A stretch of 64,000 bases of DNA. Source: Pseudomonas sp. ML2-2023-3. Lineage in GTDB: Bacteria; Pseudomonadota; Gammaproteobacteria; Pseudomonadales; Pseudomonadaceae. Below the pieces are notes generated by a model. It saw only the letters and a program-made list of their open reading frames with translations. It was not told where the DNA came from and searched no databases. The translations under genes and the position numbers were made by a program. How positions within the stretch are numbered: the stretch's first letter is position 1; each line of letters opens with the position of its first letter. Positions 27,936-37,948 of the stretch are shown piece after piece. The DNA lies in contig NZ_CP146343.1 of the NCBI RefSeq assembly GCF_037055275.1, forward strand, positions 3,878,501-3,942,500, in the 5' to 3' direction.

Positions 27936-28982
27936 CTATGCCGCTCTTTTCTCGGCCTGCTGCTCCCGATCCGGGTTCAGCATCACCGTCCCTATTGGCT
28001 CCCAGTTACGCGTCTGACCTGACCAGCGTTCCGGGCTTTTCTTCCGAGCTCGTTCGTACAGGTCATGCCGCCGAGCCAGGATCTGATGATCCAACCCACG
28101 ATGGCGCTCTGACGGCGTGACGAAGCGGATCCGGCTATGCCGATGCTCGTTGTTATACCAGCGCATAAAATCCCTCACCCAGACCCGTGCGGCATCCAGG
28201 CTGGCGAAGCCTGCCTGCGGCCATTGCGGGCAATATTTCAGCGTTCTAAACAGTGACTCCGAGTACGGATTGTCATTGCTCACTCGCGGCCGACCACGGG
28301 ACGGCGTAATGCCCAGGTCGTACATCTTGCTCAACAGCGTCAGCGATTTCATCGGTGCTCCATTGTCCGAGTGCAGCACCAGCGGCTCGTATAAACACTG
28401 CTCGCCGATCACGCTGCGCTGCAGCAGCGCAGCGGCTTTTTCGCCGCTTTCTTCTTCGTAAACTTCCCAGCCCACGGCCTTGCGGCTGTAAATATCCTCG
28501 ATCAAATACAGGTAGTAATACTTGCCCCGTATCGGCGACGGCAAGTACGTGATGTCCCACGACCACACCTGGTTGGGCGCTTGCGCAGCGTGCGTTGTCG
28601 GTGCTGCGTAGCGCCGGGGACGCTGGCTACGGCCTCGATGCTGTTGCTGGCCCGCCGCTCGCAAGATGCGATAAAACGTGGCCTCCGACGCCAGATAACG
28701 TGCTTCGTCAGCCAGACGCGGAACGATCTGGCTCGGAGGCAGATGGGCGTATGCCGGGCTGTTGCACAGCGTCACGATGGCTTGCCGCTCGATCTCGCTC
28801 AAGGCATTACGCGGCGTAGGCCGCACGGTGGTCGTGCGGGCATCGGCTTGAAGCACCTGCGTTTCGGTCCACCGTTGCAAGGTTCTGAGCGACAGCCCTA
28901 CCTCTCGGCATGCCAGGACTTTTCGGGCCCCGGCCACCACTGCTTCGACCAGCCAAGCTACGAGCAACTGCCGTTCCGGCAA
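27936..28982 (-). CDS. IS3-family transposase, OrfB (DDE integrase part)
   Basis: The 348-residue catalytic half of the transposase. The rve integrase core has the DDE residues in VWSWDITYL, LHSDNGAPM and NPYSESLFRTLKY. A helix-turn-helix part (about 20-60) and HTH_21-type sequence precede it. The frame starts at a TTG but is open further upstream. It lies -1 relative to orfA, so the active enzyme is most likely the OrfAB fusion made by frameshifting. No internal stop or deletion was seen. Confidence 0.92.
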   Translation of the reverse strand: MPERQLLVAWLVEAVVAGARKVLACREVGLSLRTLQRWTETQVLQADARTTTVRPTPRNALSEIERQAIVTLCNSPAYAHLPPSQIVPRLADEARYLASEATFYRILRAAGQQQHRGRSQRPRRYAAPTTHAAQAPNQVWSWDITYLPSPIRGKYYYLYLIEDIYSRKAVGWEVYEEESGEKAAALLQRSVIGEQCLYEPLVLHSDNGAPMKSLTLLSKMYDLGITPSRGRPRVSNDNPYSESLFRTLKYCPQWPQAGFASLDAARVWVRDFMRWYNNEHRHSRIRFVTPSERHRGLDHQILARRHDLYERARKKSPERWSGQTRNWEPIGTVMLNPDREQQAEKRAA

Positions 28983-28987
28983 AGAGG

Positions 28988-29488
28988 TCAGTTGTCCTCG
29001 CTGTCGATCCCCCAGTAATCGTTGAGCTTTTTTCGCAGCACCAACAGCGCGGCGGTTTCGGCCAGCGCCTTGTCTTTGCGGCGCAGTTCACGCTCAAGTT
29101 CCTGGATGCGTTTCTTGTCTTTACGCGCTTGTTCGCGGTCGTCTTTTTGCTGGGACTTTTCAGACTTTTGGCCGCTGATAAATGACTGTCGCCAGGTGGC
29201 GATCTGTTCGGGATAAAGTCCTTTGCGGCGGCAATATTCTCCCAGGTCGATTTCGGCCAAACCGGCGGCTTCAAGGACAATGGCGAACTTGGTTTCGGCT
29301 GACCAGTTCTGGGATGACGGCTTGGTTTCGGACACTACATTCCCTTCGGATCTGAACTGTTTGCGCCAGTTGGACAAAGACATTTCGCTGACCCCTTCGC
29401 GCCGGGAAACCTCGGCCATCGTCAGGCTCAGCGGGGGAAGCAGCATCTTGAGCAATGCGGCTCTACGTTCAGATGAATAATACGGCAC
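28988..29488 (-). CDS. IS3-family transposase, OrfA (DNA-binding part)
   Basis: OrfA has two helix-turn-helix segments (SLTMAEVSRREGVSEMSLSNWRKQF near residue 20 and LGEYCRRKGLYPEQIATWRQSF near 80). A charged coiled coil (KDDREQARKDKKRIQELERELRRKDKAL) follows; it acts as a leucine-zipper-like dimer region. I take the GTG at 29488 as start because GGAAAGAG lies just upstream; a TTG at 29545 would extend it. The gene ends 7 bp beyond the OrfB TTG in the other frame. Confidence 0.88.
   Translation of the reverse strand: MPYYSSERRAALLKMLLPPLSLTMAEVSRREGVSEMSLSNWRKQFRSEGNVVSETKPSSQNWSAETKFAIVLEAAGLAEIDLGEYCRRKGLYPEQIATWRQSFISGQKSEKSQQKDDREQARKDKKRIQELERELRRKDKALAETAALLVLRKKLNDYWGIDSEDN
29027..29033 (-). 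other. Programmed -1 frameshift site (A6G) between orfA and orfB
   Basis: On the minus strand the run AAAAAAG sits in the orfA codons Lys-Lys near its end. A -1 slip here opens KAQRLLGDRQRGQLTS and runs without a stop into OrfB. This is the standard IS3 arrangement for making the OrfAB transposase. Confidence 0.75.
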
Positions 29489-29556
29489 GACCAGTCTCTT
29501 TCCGCCCCCGATATGCTTTTTCAGGAAAAATCGGAGAGGCGACAACTATCCTGACA

Positions 29557-29796
29557 CCGGGGGTTACCACCCTACAGCCTCACCTGGCCTGCCGAGAATT
29601 ATGGTCTAGGCTCTGCTCGCACCCGTATTAATGGATTTGAACGGTTGAGCCCATGAAACGACCACCTGCACCCAAAAACCACTCAAACCTCAACCAGCCT
29701 TTGCACGCTCCCGACGTGTGGAGTGTTTTGCATGCGCGCACGCCTGACACGCACTCCAGAACTTTAATTCTTACCGCACTGTAGATAGGAGGGCTT
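29557..29796. promoter_or_regulatory. Urease operon leader region
   Basis: These 240 bp lie between the IS end and ureA. They must carry the urease promoter unless transcription comes from the IS. One small open frame (29653-29784, 43 codons starting MKRPPAPKNHS) ends 12 bases before ureA. It has only a weak ribosome site and no known relative that I recognise, so I do not call it a gene. No sigma-54 (GG-N10-GC) site was seen. Confidence 0.4.
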
Positions 29797-30099
29797 ATGC
29801 AGCTCACCCCCAGAGAAGTCGAAAAGCTGATGGTTTACACCCTCTCGGACGTCGCATTCCGGCGCAAGGCTCGCGGCTTGAAATTGAACTATCCAGAGGC
29901 TGTTTCAATTATCACCGTGACCGCACTGGAAGGCGCGCGAGACGGCAAGTCAGTTGAAGATGTGATGACCGAGGCCAGCAAAGTGCTGACCAAAGATGAC
30001 GTGATGGAAGGTGTCAGCGACCTGATTCCCAACGTTCAGGTCGAAGCGATTTTCACCGACGGCAGCCGTCTGGTCACGGTCCATGACCCGATCAAGTAA
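29797..30099 (+). CDS. ureA: Urease gamma subunit
   Basis: The 100-residue small structural subunit of urease (urea to ammonia and carbamate). The sequence [20 protein letters not shown], then [17 protein letters not shown], and ending [21 protein letters not shown] is the full UreA family pattern. As I recall them, Yersinia UreA proteins are nearly the same. AGGAGG lies five bases before the ATG. First gene of a nine-gene urea-use operon. Confidence 0.97.
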   Translation: MQLTPREVEKLMVYTLSDVAFRRKARGLKLNYPEAVSIITVTALEGARDGKSVEDVMTEASKVLTKDDVMEGVSDLIPNVQVEAIFTDGSRLVTVHDPIK

Positions 30100-30153
30100 C
30101 CGCCTGTTCCAAACCCGGTTAACGCAAAACTTTCACGTTTTGAGGAGTCAGTC

Positions 30154-30675
30154 ATGAGCACTAAAGAGACCGCAGGGCCGCACCAGGACACCCACCCGAA
30201 GCACAACATCCCTCACGCCAAAAACCCTGGCGGCGTACACAAGGGCGATGAAGCTGACGTGCCTCTGGGCGGGACCATCTTCGCCAGCACCCCGATCACG
30301 TTCAACGAAGACCGTCCCGTCACCAAAGTCAAAGTGCGCAACACCGGCGATCGCCCGATCCAGATCGGCTCACACTTTCATTTTTTCGAAGTCAATCGTG
30401 CCCTTGAGTTCGATCGTGCCGCAGCCTTTGGCAAGCGCCTGAACATCTCGGCTACCACCGCCATCCGCTTCGAGCCGGGCGATGAAATTGAAGTGCCGCT
30501 GATTCCGTACGGTGGCAAGCAAACCCTTTACGGCTTCAACAACCTGGTCGATGGCTGGGCACCGGACAAAATGACCAGCAACCATGAACGCCCGGAAAAA
30601 CTCCAGGCCATTCAGCGCGCGGTCGATCACGGCTTCAAATTTTCCAAGCCGGCCAAGCCCACCAACGACAAGTAA
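30154..30675 (+). CDS. ureB: Urease beta subunit, extended form
   Basis: A 173-residue UreB. The core (about 30-150) has [45 protein letters not shown] and [25 protein letters not shown]. It carries about 30 extra residues at the N-terminus (His- and Thr-rich, [17 protein letters not shown]) and about 35 at the C-terminus, compared with the roughly 100-residue UreB of most bacteria. Similar extensions occur in Yersinia/Morganella-type ureases. TGAGGAG lies upstream of the ATG. Confidence 0.96.
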   Translation: MSTKETAGPHQDTHPKHNIPHAKNPGGVHKGDEADVPLGGTIFASTPITFNEDRPVTKVKVRNTGDRPIQIGSHFHFFEVNRALEFDRAAAFGKRLNISATTAIRFEPGDEIEVPLIPYGGKQTLYGFNNLVDGWAPDKMTSNHERPEKLQAIQRAVDHGFKFSKPAKPTNDK

Positions 30676-30750
30676 CCACAGCATTTTCATATTTTGCACT
30701 CGCGCCGTTTAGTCATTGACGCCCGCGCGGCATTAGAAAAGGAGCCACCG

Positions 30751-32469
30751 ATGCCAACCATTTCACGCAAAGAATATGCAGGCCTGTTCGGCCCAACCAC
30801 GGGCGACAAAATCCGCCTGGGTGATACCAACCTGTTTGTCGAGATTGAAAAGGACTTACGTGGTTACGGCGAAGAATCCGTCTACGGCGGCGGCAAATCC
30901 CTGCGCGACGGCATGGGGGCTGACAACACCCTGACCCGGGACAATGGCGTACTGGACCTGGTGATCACCAACGTCACCATCATCGACGCGATCCAGGGCG
31001 TGATCAAAGCCGACGTGGGCGTGCGTGACGGCAAGATTGTCGGTATCGGCAAAAGCGGTAACCCGGGCACCATGAGCGGTGTGACCCCCGGTCTGGTGGT
31101 GGGTGTGAGCACCGACGCCATCTCCGGTGAGCACTTGATCCTGACCGCAGCCGGGATCGACACCCACGTTCACCTGATCTCGCCACAACAGGCCTATCAC
31201 GCGCTGTCCAACGGCGTGACCACCTTCTTCGGCGGCGGCATCGGCCCTACCGACGGCACCAACGGCACCACCGTGACCGCAGGCCCGTGGAACATCCGCC
31301 AGATGCTGCGCTCGCTCGAAGGGCTGCCGGTCAACGTCGGCATGCTCGGCAAAGGCAACTCCTTCGGCCGCGACCCGCTGGCCGAGCAAATCATCGCCGG
31401 TGTCGCCGGTCTGAAGGTTCACGAGGACTGGGGCGCAACTTCAAACGCCATACGCCATGCGCTGCGTACTGCCGACGAGATGGACGTCCAGGTGTCGGTG
31501 CACACCGACAGCCTTAACGAATGTGGCTACGTCGAAGACACCATTGATGCCTTCGAAGGTCGTACCATCCACACCTTCCACACTGAAGGCGCCGGTGGCG
31601 GTCACGCCCCCGACATCATCAGGGTGGCAAGCCAGAACAACGTGCTGCCGAGCTCGACCAACCCGACCCTGCCCTATGGTGTCAACAGCCAGGCCGAGTT
31701 GTTCGACATGATCATGGTCTGTCACAACCTCAACCCGAACGTGCCGGCCGACGTGTCGTTTGCCGAAAGCCGGGTACGCCCGGAAACCATCGCCGCCGAA
31801 AACGTGCTGCAGGACATGGGCGTTATCTCCATGTTCTCCAGTGACTCCCAGGCCATGGGCCGGGTCGGTGAAAACTGGTTGCGCGTGATGCAGACCGCCC
31901 ATGCGATGAAGGTTTCGCGCGGCAAACTGCCGGAAGACAGTGCCGACAACGACAACTTCCGTGTACTGCGGTACGTGGCCAAGATCACCATCAACCCGGC
32001 CCTGGCCCAAGGTATCAGCCACGTGCTGGGCTCGGTCGAAGTCGGCAAGATGGCCGACCTGGTGCTCTGGGATCCGCGCTTCTTCGGTGCCAAACCGAAG
32101 ATGGTGATCAAGGGCGGCATGATCAACTGGGCCGCGATGGGTGACCCTAACGCCTCTCTGCCAACCCCGCAGCCGGTGTTCTACCGCCCGATGTTTGGCG
32201 CGTTCGGCAAAACCGTGCAGGACACCTGCGTGACCTTCGTGTCGCAAGCGGCCCTTGAAGACGGCGTGAAAGAAAAGGCCGGGCTGGAACGTCAGGTCGT
32301 GGCAGTACGGGGCTGTCGCACCGTCTCCAAAAAAGACCTGGTACGCAACGACCAGACGCCGCTTATCGAAGTTGACCCTGAAACCTTCGCCGTAAAAGTC
32401 GACGGTGTGCACGCCACGTGCAAACCCATCGACGTGGCCACCATGAACCAGCGTTATTTCTTTGGCTAA
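30751..32469 (+). CDS. ureC: Urease alpha subunit (catalytic)
   Basis: A 572-residue catalytic subunit with two nickel ions. The ligands can be placed by a constant offset of five from Klebsiella numbering: H139 and H141 (DTHVHL), the carbamylated K222 (GLKVHEDWG), H251 (VSVHTDS), H277 ([10 protein letters not shown]) and D365 (SDSQAMGR). The flap is C324-H325 (VCHNL). The start is the ATG at 30751 with AAGGAG seven bases upstream; an in-frame start at 30694 would add non-family residues. All active-site residues are intact, so the enzyme should be functional if matured. Confidence 0.98.
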   Translation: MPTISRKEYAGLFGPTTGDKIRLGDTNLFVEIEKDLRGYGEESVYGGGKSLRDGMGADNTLTRDNGVLDLVITNVTIIDAIQGVIKADVGVRDGKIVGIGKSGNPGTMSGVTPGLVVGVSTDAISGEHLILTAAGIDTHVHLISPQQAYHALSNGVTTFFGGGIGPTDGTNGTTVTAGPWNIRQMLRSLEGLPVNVGMLGKGNSFGRDPLAEQIIAGVAGLKVHEDWGATSNAIRHALRTADEMDVQVSVHTDSLNECGYVEDTIDAFEGRTIHTFHTEGAGGGHAPDIIRVASQNNVLPSSTNPTLPYGVNSQAELFDMIMVCHNLNPNVPADVSFAESRVRPETIAAENVLQDMGVISMFSSDSQAMGRVGENWLRVMQTAHAMKVSRGKLPEDSADNDNFRVLRYVAKITINPALAQGISHVLGSVEVGKMADLVLWDPRFFGAKPKMVIKGGMINWAAMGDPNASLPTPQPVFYRPMFGAFGKTVQDTCVTFVSQAALEDGVKEKAGLERQVVAVRGCRTVSKKDLVRNDQTPLIEVDPETFAVKVDGVHATCKPIDVATMNQRYFFG

Positions 32470-32551
32470 AGTCTGAACGGGCAGCCGCCGGGGACGCATT
32501 CATCCCCGGCGGCAAACGCCCGGCAAATGATTCGGGGAAGGAGTTTGCGAC

Positions 32552-33223
32552 GTGATTTTGATTGAACACATTCTGGGCAACGCCAAGAAAGACCCTCACT
32601 GGAAACAGAAACTGGAAAGCGCCAATGTCGACCTTCTGGTACTGGACCAGCGTGAAGCGCAAAAAAGCCGCTGCCGGCGCACCAGTCTCGGCGGGCTGGA
32701 CCTGGGTATCTCGCTGGAGCGCAACGTCGTGCTGTCTGACGGTGATGTGCTGATGTGGGATGACGCCACCAACACCGCCGTCGTGGTGCAACTGAACCTG
32801 CGCGACGTGATGGTGATTGACCTCAAGGAACTTAAACAGCAACCCCTGGACGTCCTGATCAAGACCAGCTTCGAACTGGGCCATGCCCTGGGCAACCAGC
32901 ACTGGAAAGCCGTGACCAAACACAACGAGGTGTACATCCCGCTCACGGTCGAAACCAAAATGATGGATTCGGTGATGCGCACCCACGGCTTTCAACACTT
33001 GCCATATGCCTTTGTCGGCGGTGCTGAAGTCCTGCCCCTGCTGACCACTTCAGAGGCACGCCTGCTGTTTGGCGGCGCCGAAGAAACCGACACCCACGTT
33101 CACGTGGCCAGCCCGCAAGACAAGCTGGACGCGGCAGCCCTCAAGATCCAGGGCCTGCACAGTCACGACTCGCACAGTCACAGCCACGACAATGGCCATA
33201 CGTTTCACAGCCATAAGCACTGA
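32552..33223 (+). CDS. ureE: Urease accessory protein UreE (nickel metallochaperone)
   Basis: A 223-residue nickel chaperone that delivers Ni(II) to the UreDFG-urease complex. The body has the UreE pattern ([44 protein letters not shown]), and [26 protein letters not shown] sequence carries the metal-site His. The tail is a run rich in His and Ser ([21 protein letters not shown] spans residues about 203-223), a nickel-storage tail. It begins 82 bp after ureC. Longer than the roughly 150-160 residues of tail-less UreE. Confidence 0.95.
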   Translation: MILIEHILGNAKKDPHWKQKLESANVDLLVLDQREAQKSRCRRTSLGGLDLGISLERNVVLSDGDVLMWDDATNTAVVVQLNLRDVMVIDLKELKQQPLDVLIKTSFELGHALGNQHWKAVTKHNEVYIPLTVETKMMDSVMRTHGFQHLPYAFVGGAEVLPLLTTSEARLLFGGAEETDTHVHVASPQDKLDAAALKIQGLHSHDSHSHSHDNGHTFHSHKH

Positions 33224-33244
33224 ATCCGGCAAGAAGGCGCTTTG

Positions 33245-33931
33245 ATGAACGCATCAGATCTAATTCGCATCATGCAGTTTGGCGATTCCGTATTGCCAGT
33301 GGGTGCCTTTTCGTTCTCGAACGGCGTGGAATCCGCCATTCAGAAAGGCATCGTTCACGATGTCGCGACCCTCAAGGGCTTTGTCCTCACGGCGCTCAAA
33401 CAAGCGGCCAGTTGTGACGGCATGGGTGTGGTCGCCGCACACCGGGCCTGTGTCGCCGAAGACCGCGACGGGATCCTGCGCGCGGACTGGGCGGTCAATA
33501 ACCGCAAGCTCAACGAAGAAAGCCGGTTGATGGCGACGCGCATGGGTAAAAAACTGGCCGAAATGTCGATCCATGTCGTCGAAAAACCCTTGGTCCGCTG
33601 GTGGCTGGAGCAGATCAAGGCCGGCAACGCGGCGGGCACCTACCCCGTCACCCAGGCCGTGGTGATGTCGACCCAGGGCATTGGCGCCAGGGAAGTGGTG
33701 GTGATGCACCAGTACGGTGTCGCCATGACCATCCTCAGCGCCGCCATGCGCCTTATGCGGGTCACGCACCTGGACACCCAGCACATTCTGTTCGAACTCA
33801 ACCACGACATTGAAGCCTTCTGCGACATCGCTGAAATCGGTGATATCGAACAGATGTCGTCCTATGTACCCATCGTCGATGTGCTCGCCGCCGCTCACGT
33901 CAAAGCACACGTGCGGCTGTTCATGAACTGA
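33245..33931 (+). CDS. ureF: Urease accessory protein UreF
   Basis: A 228-residue all-helical accessory protein that joins UreD and UreG on apo-urease and gates GTP hydrolysis. The family pattern is clear: [30 protein letters not shown] at the N-terminus and [18 protein letters not shown] near the end. The ATG at 33245 is used; a TTG three bases earlier is in frame. AGAAGG lies eight bases upstream. Confidence 0.95.
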   Translation: MNASDLIRIMQFGDSVLPVGAFSFSNGVESAIQKGIVHDVATLKGFVLTALKQAASCDGMGVVAAHRACVAEDRDGILRADWAVNNRKLNEESRLMATRMGKKLAEMSIHVVEKPLVRWWLEQIKAGNAAGTYPVTQAVVMSTQGIGAREVVVMHQYGVAMTILSAAMRLMRVTHLDTQHILFELNHDIEAFCDIAEIGDIEQMSSYVPIVDVLAAAHVKAHVRLFMN

Positions 33932-33996
33932 TACTCCCGGATTGCGTTGACGTGGTCGACGCTCAATCAGCTCCCCTATCTGGTAAGGAAATAACC

Positions 33997-34644
33997 GTGA
34001 AAAAGATTACTCGTATTGGTATTGGCGGCCCGGTCGGTTCAGGTAAAACCGCGATCATCGAAGTGATCACTCCGATTCTGATCAACCGTGGCTACAAGCC
34101 ATTGATCATCACCAACGACATCGTCACCACCGAAGACGCCAAGCAGGTAAAGCGCACCCTCAAAGGGATCCTGGACGAAGACAAGATCCTGGGTGTCGAG
34201 ACCGGTGCCTGCCCGCACACCGCAGTGCGTGAAGACCCGAGCATGAACATTGCAGCGGTCGAGGAAATGGAAGAGAAGTTCCCCGACAGCGACCTGATCA
34301 TGATCGAGAGCGGAGGCGACAACCTGACCCTGACCTTCAGCCCCGCCCTGGCCGACTTCTACATCTACGTGATCGACGTGGCAGAAGGCGAAAAAATCCC
34401 GCGTAAAAATGGCCCGGGCCTGGTGCAGGCAGACATTCTGATCATCAACAAGATCGACCTTGCGCCCTATGTCGGCGCCAGCCTGGATGTCATGGAAAGC
34501 GACACCAAGGTGGTGCGTGGCAACCGTCCGTACATCCTCACCAACTGCAAGACCGGCCACGGCATTGAAGAACTGGTGGACATGATCGAGCACATGTTCC
34601 TGTTCGCCCAAAAACCGGCGGTCAAGAGCGAGGTCACTGCATGA
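33997..34644 (+). CDS. ureG: Urease accessory GTPase UreG
   Basis: A 215-residue SIMIBI-class GTPase that powers nickel insertion. P-loop [13 protein letters not shown] (about 7-19), the nickel-binding CPH motif ([13 protein letters not shown]), the [13 protein letters not shown] motif and the guanine-specificity NKID motif are all present. The start is the GTG at 33997, with AAGGA seven bases upstream; an in-frame start at 33952 adds unrelated sequence. Its stop overlaps ureD by 4 bp. Confidence 0.97.
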   Translation: MKKITRIGIGGPVGSGKTAIIEVITPILINRGYKPLIITNDIVTTEDAKQVKRTLKGILDEDKILGVETGACPHTAVREDPSMNIAAVEEMEEKFPDSDLIMIESGGDNLTLTFSPALADFYIYVIDVAEGEKIPRKNGPGLVQADILIINKIDLAPYVGASLDVMESDTKVVRGNRPYILTNCKTGHGIEELVDMIEHMFLFAQKPAVKSEVTA

Positions 34645-35603
34645 CAGCGCAGAGCCAGATCGTGAACACCCCGTCACGGCTGCGCGCTCACGCATTGGGC
34701 AATGATGCGCCGGAGCTGTCGCAGTACCAGGACGAACCTCCACAAATGCAAAGTGGTGCCGTGGGAAAAAGCGGCTACCTGCGACTGGGTTTTGAAAAGC
34801 GCGGCAATCGCAGCGTGCTGGCGGACATGGAGCGGCGCGTGCCGTCGCTGGTGCAGCGGGCCCTGTATTGGGACGAGGTTATGCCCGAACTGCCCTGTGT
34901 GACCATGATCTCGACTTCGGGCTGCGTGCTGCAGGGCGACCGCCTGGCCACTGACGTCAATGTTGGGGTGGGTGCCTGCGGGCACGTCACCACCCAGTCA
35001 GCGACCAAAGTGCATTCGATGGATGCCAACTACGCCACGCAAATCCAGCACTTGCGAATCGAGGAAGGCGGTTATCTGGAGTTTATGCCAGACCCGCTGA
35101 TCCCCCATCGCAATGCGCGGTTTATCACCAGCACCCAGATCAAGATCCACCCCACGGCAACGGCGATCTACTGCGAAGTGTTGATGTCGGGGCGCAAATA
35201 CCACCATGTCGATGAGCGTTTCGGTTTTGACGTTTACTCCTCGCGAGTGAGCGCTGAAAACCTTGAGGGCCGCGAACTGTTTGTCGAGAAGTACATTCTT
35301 GAACCGAAAAAGGAGAGCCTGGACGCCATTGGTGTCATGCAGACCTTCGACGTGTTCGGCAACGTGGTGCTGCTCACGCCCAAGGAGCATCACGACCGGA
35401 TTGTGGAGCGCATCCCGGCGCTCTTCGACATGAGCGCAGGGCTGGCCAGCGGCGTCACCCGCCTGCCGAACGACTGCGGGCTGATTTTCAAGGTACTGGG
35501 CAACGACAGCGGTGAGGTCAAGGCGCAAATCCGCGAGTTCTGGAAAGTCGCCCGCGAAGAGATCCTGGGCCTGACACTTCAGCCGCAGTTTTTGTGGAAG
35601 TAA
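34641..35603 (+). CDS. ureD: Urease accessory protein UreD (UreH)
   Basis: A 320-residue scaffold protein binding apo-urease together with UreF and UreG. The family features are [56 protein letters not shown] and [14 protein letters not shown], then [17 protein letters not shown]. The N-terminus has about 35 extra residues. Placement last of the accessory genes, not first, is typical of Yersinia- and Brucella-ure2-type operons. Confidence 0.95.
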   Translation: MTAQSQIVNTPSRLRAHALGNDAPELSQYQDEPPQMQSGAVGKSGYLRLGFEKRGNRSVLADMERRVPSLVQRALYWDEVMPELPCVTMISTSGCVLQGDRLATDVNVGVGACGHVTTQSATKVHSMDANYATQIQHLRIEEGGYLEFMPDPLIPHRNARFITSTQIKIHPTATAIYCEVLMSGRKYHHVDERFGFDVYSSRVSAENLEGRELFVEKYILEPKKESLDAIGVMQTFDVFGNVVLLTPKEHHDRIVERIPALFDMSAGLASGVTRLPNDCGLIFKVLGNDSGEVKAQIREFWKVAREEILGLTLQPQFLWK

Positions 35604-35607
35604 CTGT

Positions 35608-35752
35608 GTAGCAGCTGCCGAAGGAACGAGGCTGCGTCCGACGGCGCAGCCGTCGCAAAATCAGGCACTGCGGTGTGCCAGTCAAACCCTGTCCTCAGGG
35701 ATTACGACGGCTGCGCCGTCGGACGCAGCCTCGTTCCTAGGGCAGCTGCTAC
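35608..35752. repeat. REPIN-type inverted repeat, 'GTAGCAGCTGCC' family
   Basis: The arms GTAGCAGCTGCCGAAGGAAC... and its complement ending GGCAGCTGCTAC enclose a spacer that holds a second inverted repeat (GACGGCGCAGCCGTC). It belongs to the same family as 25158-25297, with one mismatch between the outer arms (CTAGGG against CCGAAGG). It sits between ureD and the urea channel gene, in the middle of the operon. Confidence 0.85.
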
Positions 35753-35793
35753 GCAAGCGGATCCAGGCCAAATGCACAATTGGGAGAGTCAAT

Positions 35794-36774
35794 ATGGAAA
35801 CTGCATCCAAGTGGTCAAAAGTGGCGGATGGCAACGTCGTCCTTGAGTTTATCGACGTCACTCTGCGCGGTTGCGCTCAAGTCATGTTCCAGAACAACCC
35901 CCTGACCGGCTTGCTGTTCTTTGCCGCGATCTTTGTCGGGGCTTTTGCCGAAGGCAATCCGGCAGTGGCCTACGGCAGTGTACTGGGCACCGTGGTAGCA
36001 ACCTTCACCGGCATGCACCTCAAGGACCACACCTCCTGGAAAGCCGGCCTGTACGGGTATAACGGCTGCCTGGTGGGTGTCGCCCTGCCGACCTTTCTTG
36101 CCGTCACCCCCATCCTGTGGCTGTGCATCATCCTGGGCAGCGCGGTCTCGGTGATCGTCACGATCTGCATCGCCGACATCCTGAAAACCTGGAAAGTCGC
36201 TGCGCTCACCGCCCCCTTCGTACTGGTGACCTGGACCATGCTGCTGGCCAGCTATGCCTTTGGCGGCCTGGAAAACAGCTCCCTGCCCGTGCCCAACCTG
36301 CCCCATGATCTGGTCGCCTACAACACCAGTCTGTTCGACGGCATCGACCTGTTCAAAAGTACGTTCTACGGTGTTTCTGAAGTGTTCCTGATCAGCACGG
36401 TGATTGGCAGCGTGCTGTTTCTCGCAGGGCTGGCGGTGTCATCGTTGTGGGCCGCCGTGTTCGGTATTCTCGGATCGTTGCTGGCCGTCCTGACCGCCGT
36501 GGTCCTGCAGGCCGAACACAGCAGTATCAATAACGGCCTGTATGCATTCAGCGCCGTGCTGACGGCCATCGCCCTGGGTTCGACCTTCAACAAGCCAAGC
36601 TGGCGGGTACTGATCTACACCGTGATCGGGGTGATCTTCACTGTCTTTGTGCAGGGCGCCTTGAATACAGTATTGGGCCCGGCAGGCATCCCGACCCTGA
36701 CCATGCCCTTTGTGCTGGCTTCCTGGTTGTTCCTGGTGCCCAACAAAGACGTCATGCCGGCCCACCGCCAATAA
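35794..36774 (+). CDS. Urea transporter (UT/Yut family)
   Basis: A 326-residue membrane channel of the urea transporter family. The two homologous halves each carry the signature region: QVMFQNNPLTGLLFFAAIFVGAF in the first and EVFLISTVIGSVLFLAGLAVSS in the second. GLYGYNGCLVGVALPTFL and GLYAFSAVLTAIALGSTF are the repeated LxGYNxxLVG-type motifs. Passive uptake of urea feeds the urease. GGGAGA lies upstream of the ATG. The gene is followed after 26 bp by the nickel permease. Confidence 0.93.
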   Translation: METASKWSKVADGNVVLEFIDVTLRGCAQVMFQNNPLTGLLFFAAIFVGAFAEGNPAVAYGSVLGTVVATFTGMHLKDHTSWKAGLYGYNGCLVGVALPTFLAVTPILWLCIILGSAVSVIVTICIADILKTWKVAALTAPFVLVTWTMLLASYAFGGLENSSLPVPNLPHDLVAYNTSLFDGIDLFKSTFYGVSEVFLISTVIGSVLFLAGLAVSSLWAAVFGILGSLLAVLTAVVLQAEHSSINNGLYAFSAVLTAIALGSTFNKPSWRVLIYTVIGVIFTVFVQGALNTVLGPAGIPTLTMPFVLASWLFLVPNKDVMPAHRQ

Positions 36775-36800
36775 TGTCCGATCCCTGCCGGAGCCTTCCC

Positions 36801-37859
36801 ATGACCGTGATTGCCCAACCCCTGGTCAATGCCGAACCGTCGAACACCACGCGTCGTGCCATTTACCTGCTGGCCGGATTGATTCTGGCCAACCTCCTCG
36901 CCTGGGCCTGGGCCTTTATCGAGTTTGGCAACAACCCGGTACTGATGGGCACCGCATTACTGGCGTACGGCTTCGGCCTGCGCCACGCCGTGGATGCCGA
37001 TCACATCGCAGCCATCGACAATGTCACCCGCAAACTGATGCAGCAGGGCAAGCGACCGATTGCAGTGGGCACCTGGTTTTCCCTGGGGCATTCCACCATC
37101 GTGGTCCTGGCATCCTTTGCCATCGCCGTCACGGCGATGGCTTTCAAGGACGACATGGAGTGGTTCCATGAAACCGGCGGATTGATCGGCACCCTGGTGT
37201 CCTCGGTGTTCCTGCTGCTGTTCGGCGTGCTCAACCTGGTGATCCTGATCTCGGTGTACAAGAAGTTCAGGCAGGTCAAGGCCGGCCATAGCCTGCCACC
37301 CGAAGAGCTGGACCTGATCACCACTAACAAAGGTGGCCTGATGGCGCGCATCTTTGGCCGGGTGTTCAACCTGGTCAATAAAAGCTGGCACATGTACCCG
37401 GTGGGCTTTCTGTTCGGTCTGGGCTTTGACACCGCCACCGAAATCGGCCTGCTGGGCATCAGCGCCACCAGCGCATCCCACGGCATCAGCCTGTGGTCGA
37501 TCATGGTCTTCCCGATACTGTTCGCCGTGGGCATGGCCCTGATCGATTCACTGGACAACTTCGTGATGATCGGTGCCTACGGCTGGGCGTTTTCCAAACC
37601 GGTGCGCAAGCTCTACTACAACATCACCATCACGGCCGCCTCGGTGGTGGTTGCGTTGTTCATCGGCGGCGTCGAGGCATTGGGACTGATTGCCGACAAG
37701 CTTGAGCTAACCGGCGGAATATGGACGCCGATCAATGCCATCAGTGAAAACTTCGGCGAAATTGGCTACTGGATCATCGGCATGTTTGTGCTGTGCTGGT
37801 TGATCTCGGCCCTCAACTACTACCTGCGCGGTTATGACCAACTGGCAGCCAATACCTGA
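36801..37859 (+). CDS. Nickel/cobalt permease (NiCoT, HoxN/NixA family)
   Basis: A 352-residue, eight-helix high-affinity nickel transporter. The NiCoT signature RHAVDADHIAAIDNVTRK lies in helix 2. Further signatures are GTWFSLGHSTIVV, GLGFDTATEIGLLG and FAVGMALIDSLDNFVM. GGAG sits seven bases before the ATG at 36801. The position at the end of a urease operon argues for nickel, not cobalt, as the metal. This kind of terminal nixA gene is known from Yersinia urease loci. Confidence 0.95.
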   Translation: MTVIAQPLVNAEPSNTTRRAIYLLAGLILANLLAWAWAFIEFGNNPVLMGTALLAYGFGLRHAVDADHIAAIDNVTRKLMQQGKRPIAVGTWFSLGHSTIVVLASFAIAVTAMAFKDDMEWFHETGGLIGTLVSSVFLLLFGVLNLVILISVYKKFRQVKAGHSLPPEELDLITTNKGGLMARIFGRVFNLVNKSWHMYPVGFLFGLGFDTATEIGLLGISATSASHGISLWSIMVFPILFAVGMALIDSLDNFVMIGAYGWAFSKPVRKLYYNITITAASVVVALFIGGVEALGLIADKLELTGGIWTPINAISENFGEIGYWIIGMFVLCWLISALNYYLRGYDQLAANT

Positions 37860-37948
37860 AAAAGACCCAGCACCCGAGACCCCGTGTGGCAGCCAGGAAA
37901 ACCTGGCCTACACTCCCTTCACCCCTCAATAGACGCGTCGTAGGTGCC

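Larger units (their letters stand above)
27881..29556 (-). mobile_element. IS3-family insertion sequence (ends approximate)
   Basis: The element carries orfA and orfB on the minus strand with an A6G slippage site at their junction. The left end is set at TGTCAACACCC and the right end, read on the opposite strand, at TGTCAGGATAG. Both start TGTCA, as IS3 ends commonly begin with TG, but further inward the match is weak and no convincing target duplication was seen. The outer limits may be wrong by some tens of bases. It sits just upstream of the urease operon. Confidence 0.7.
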
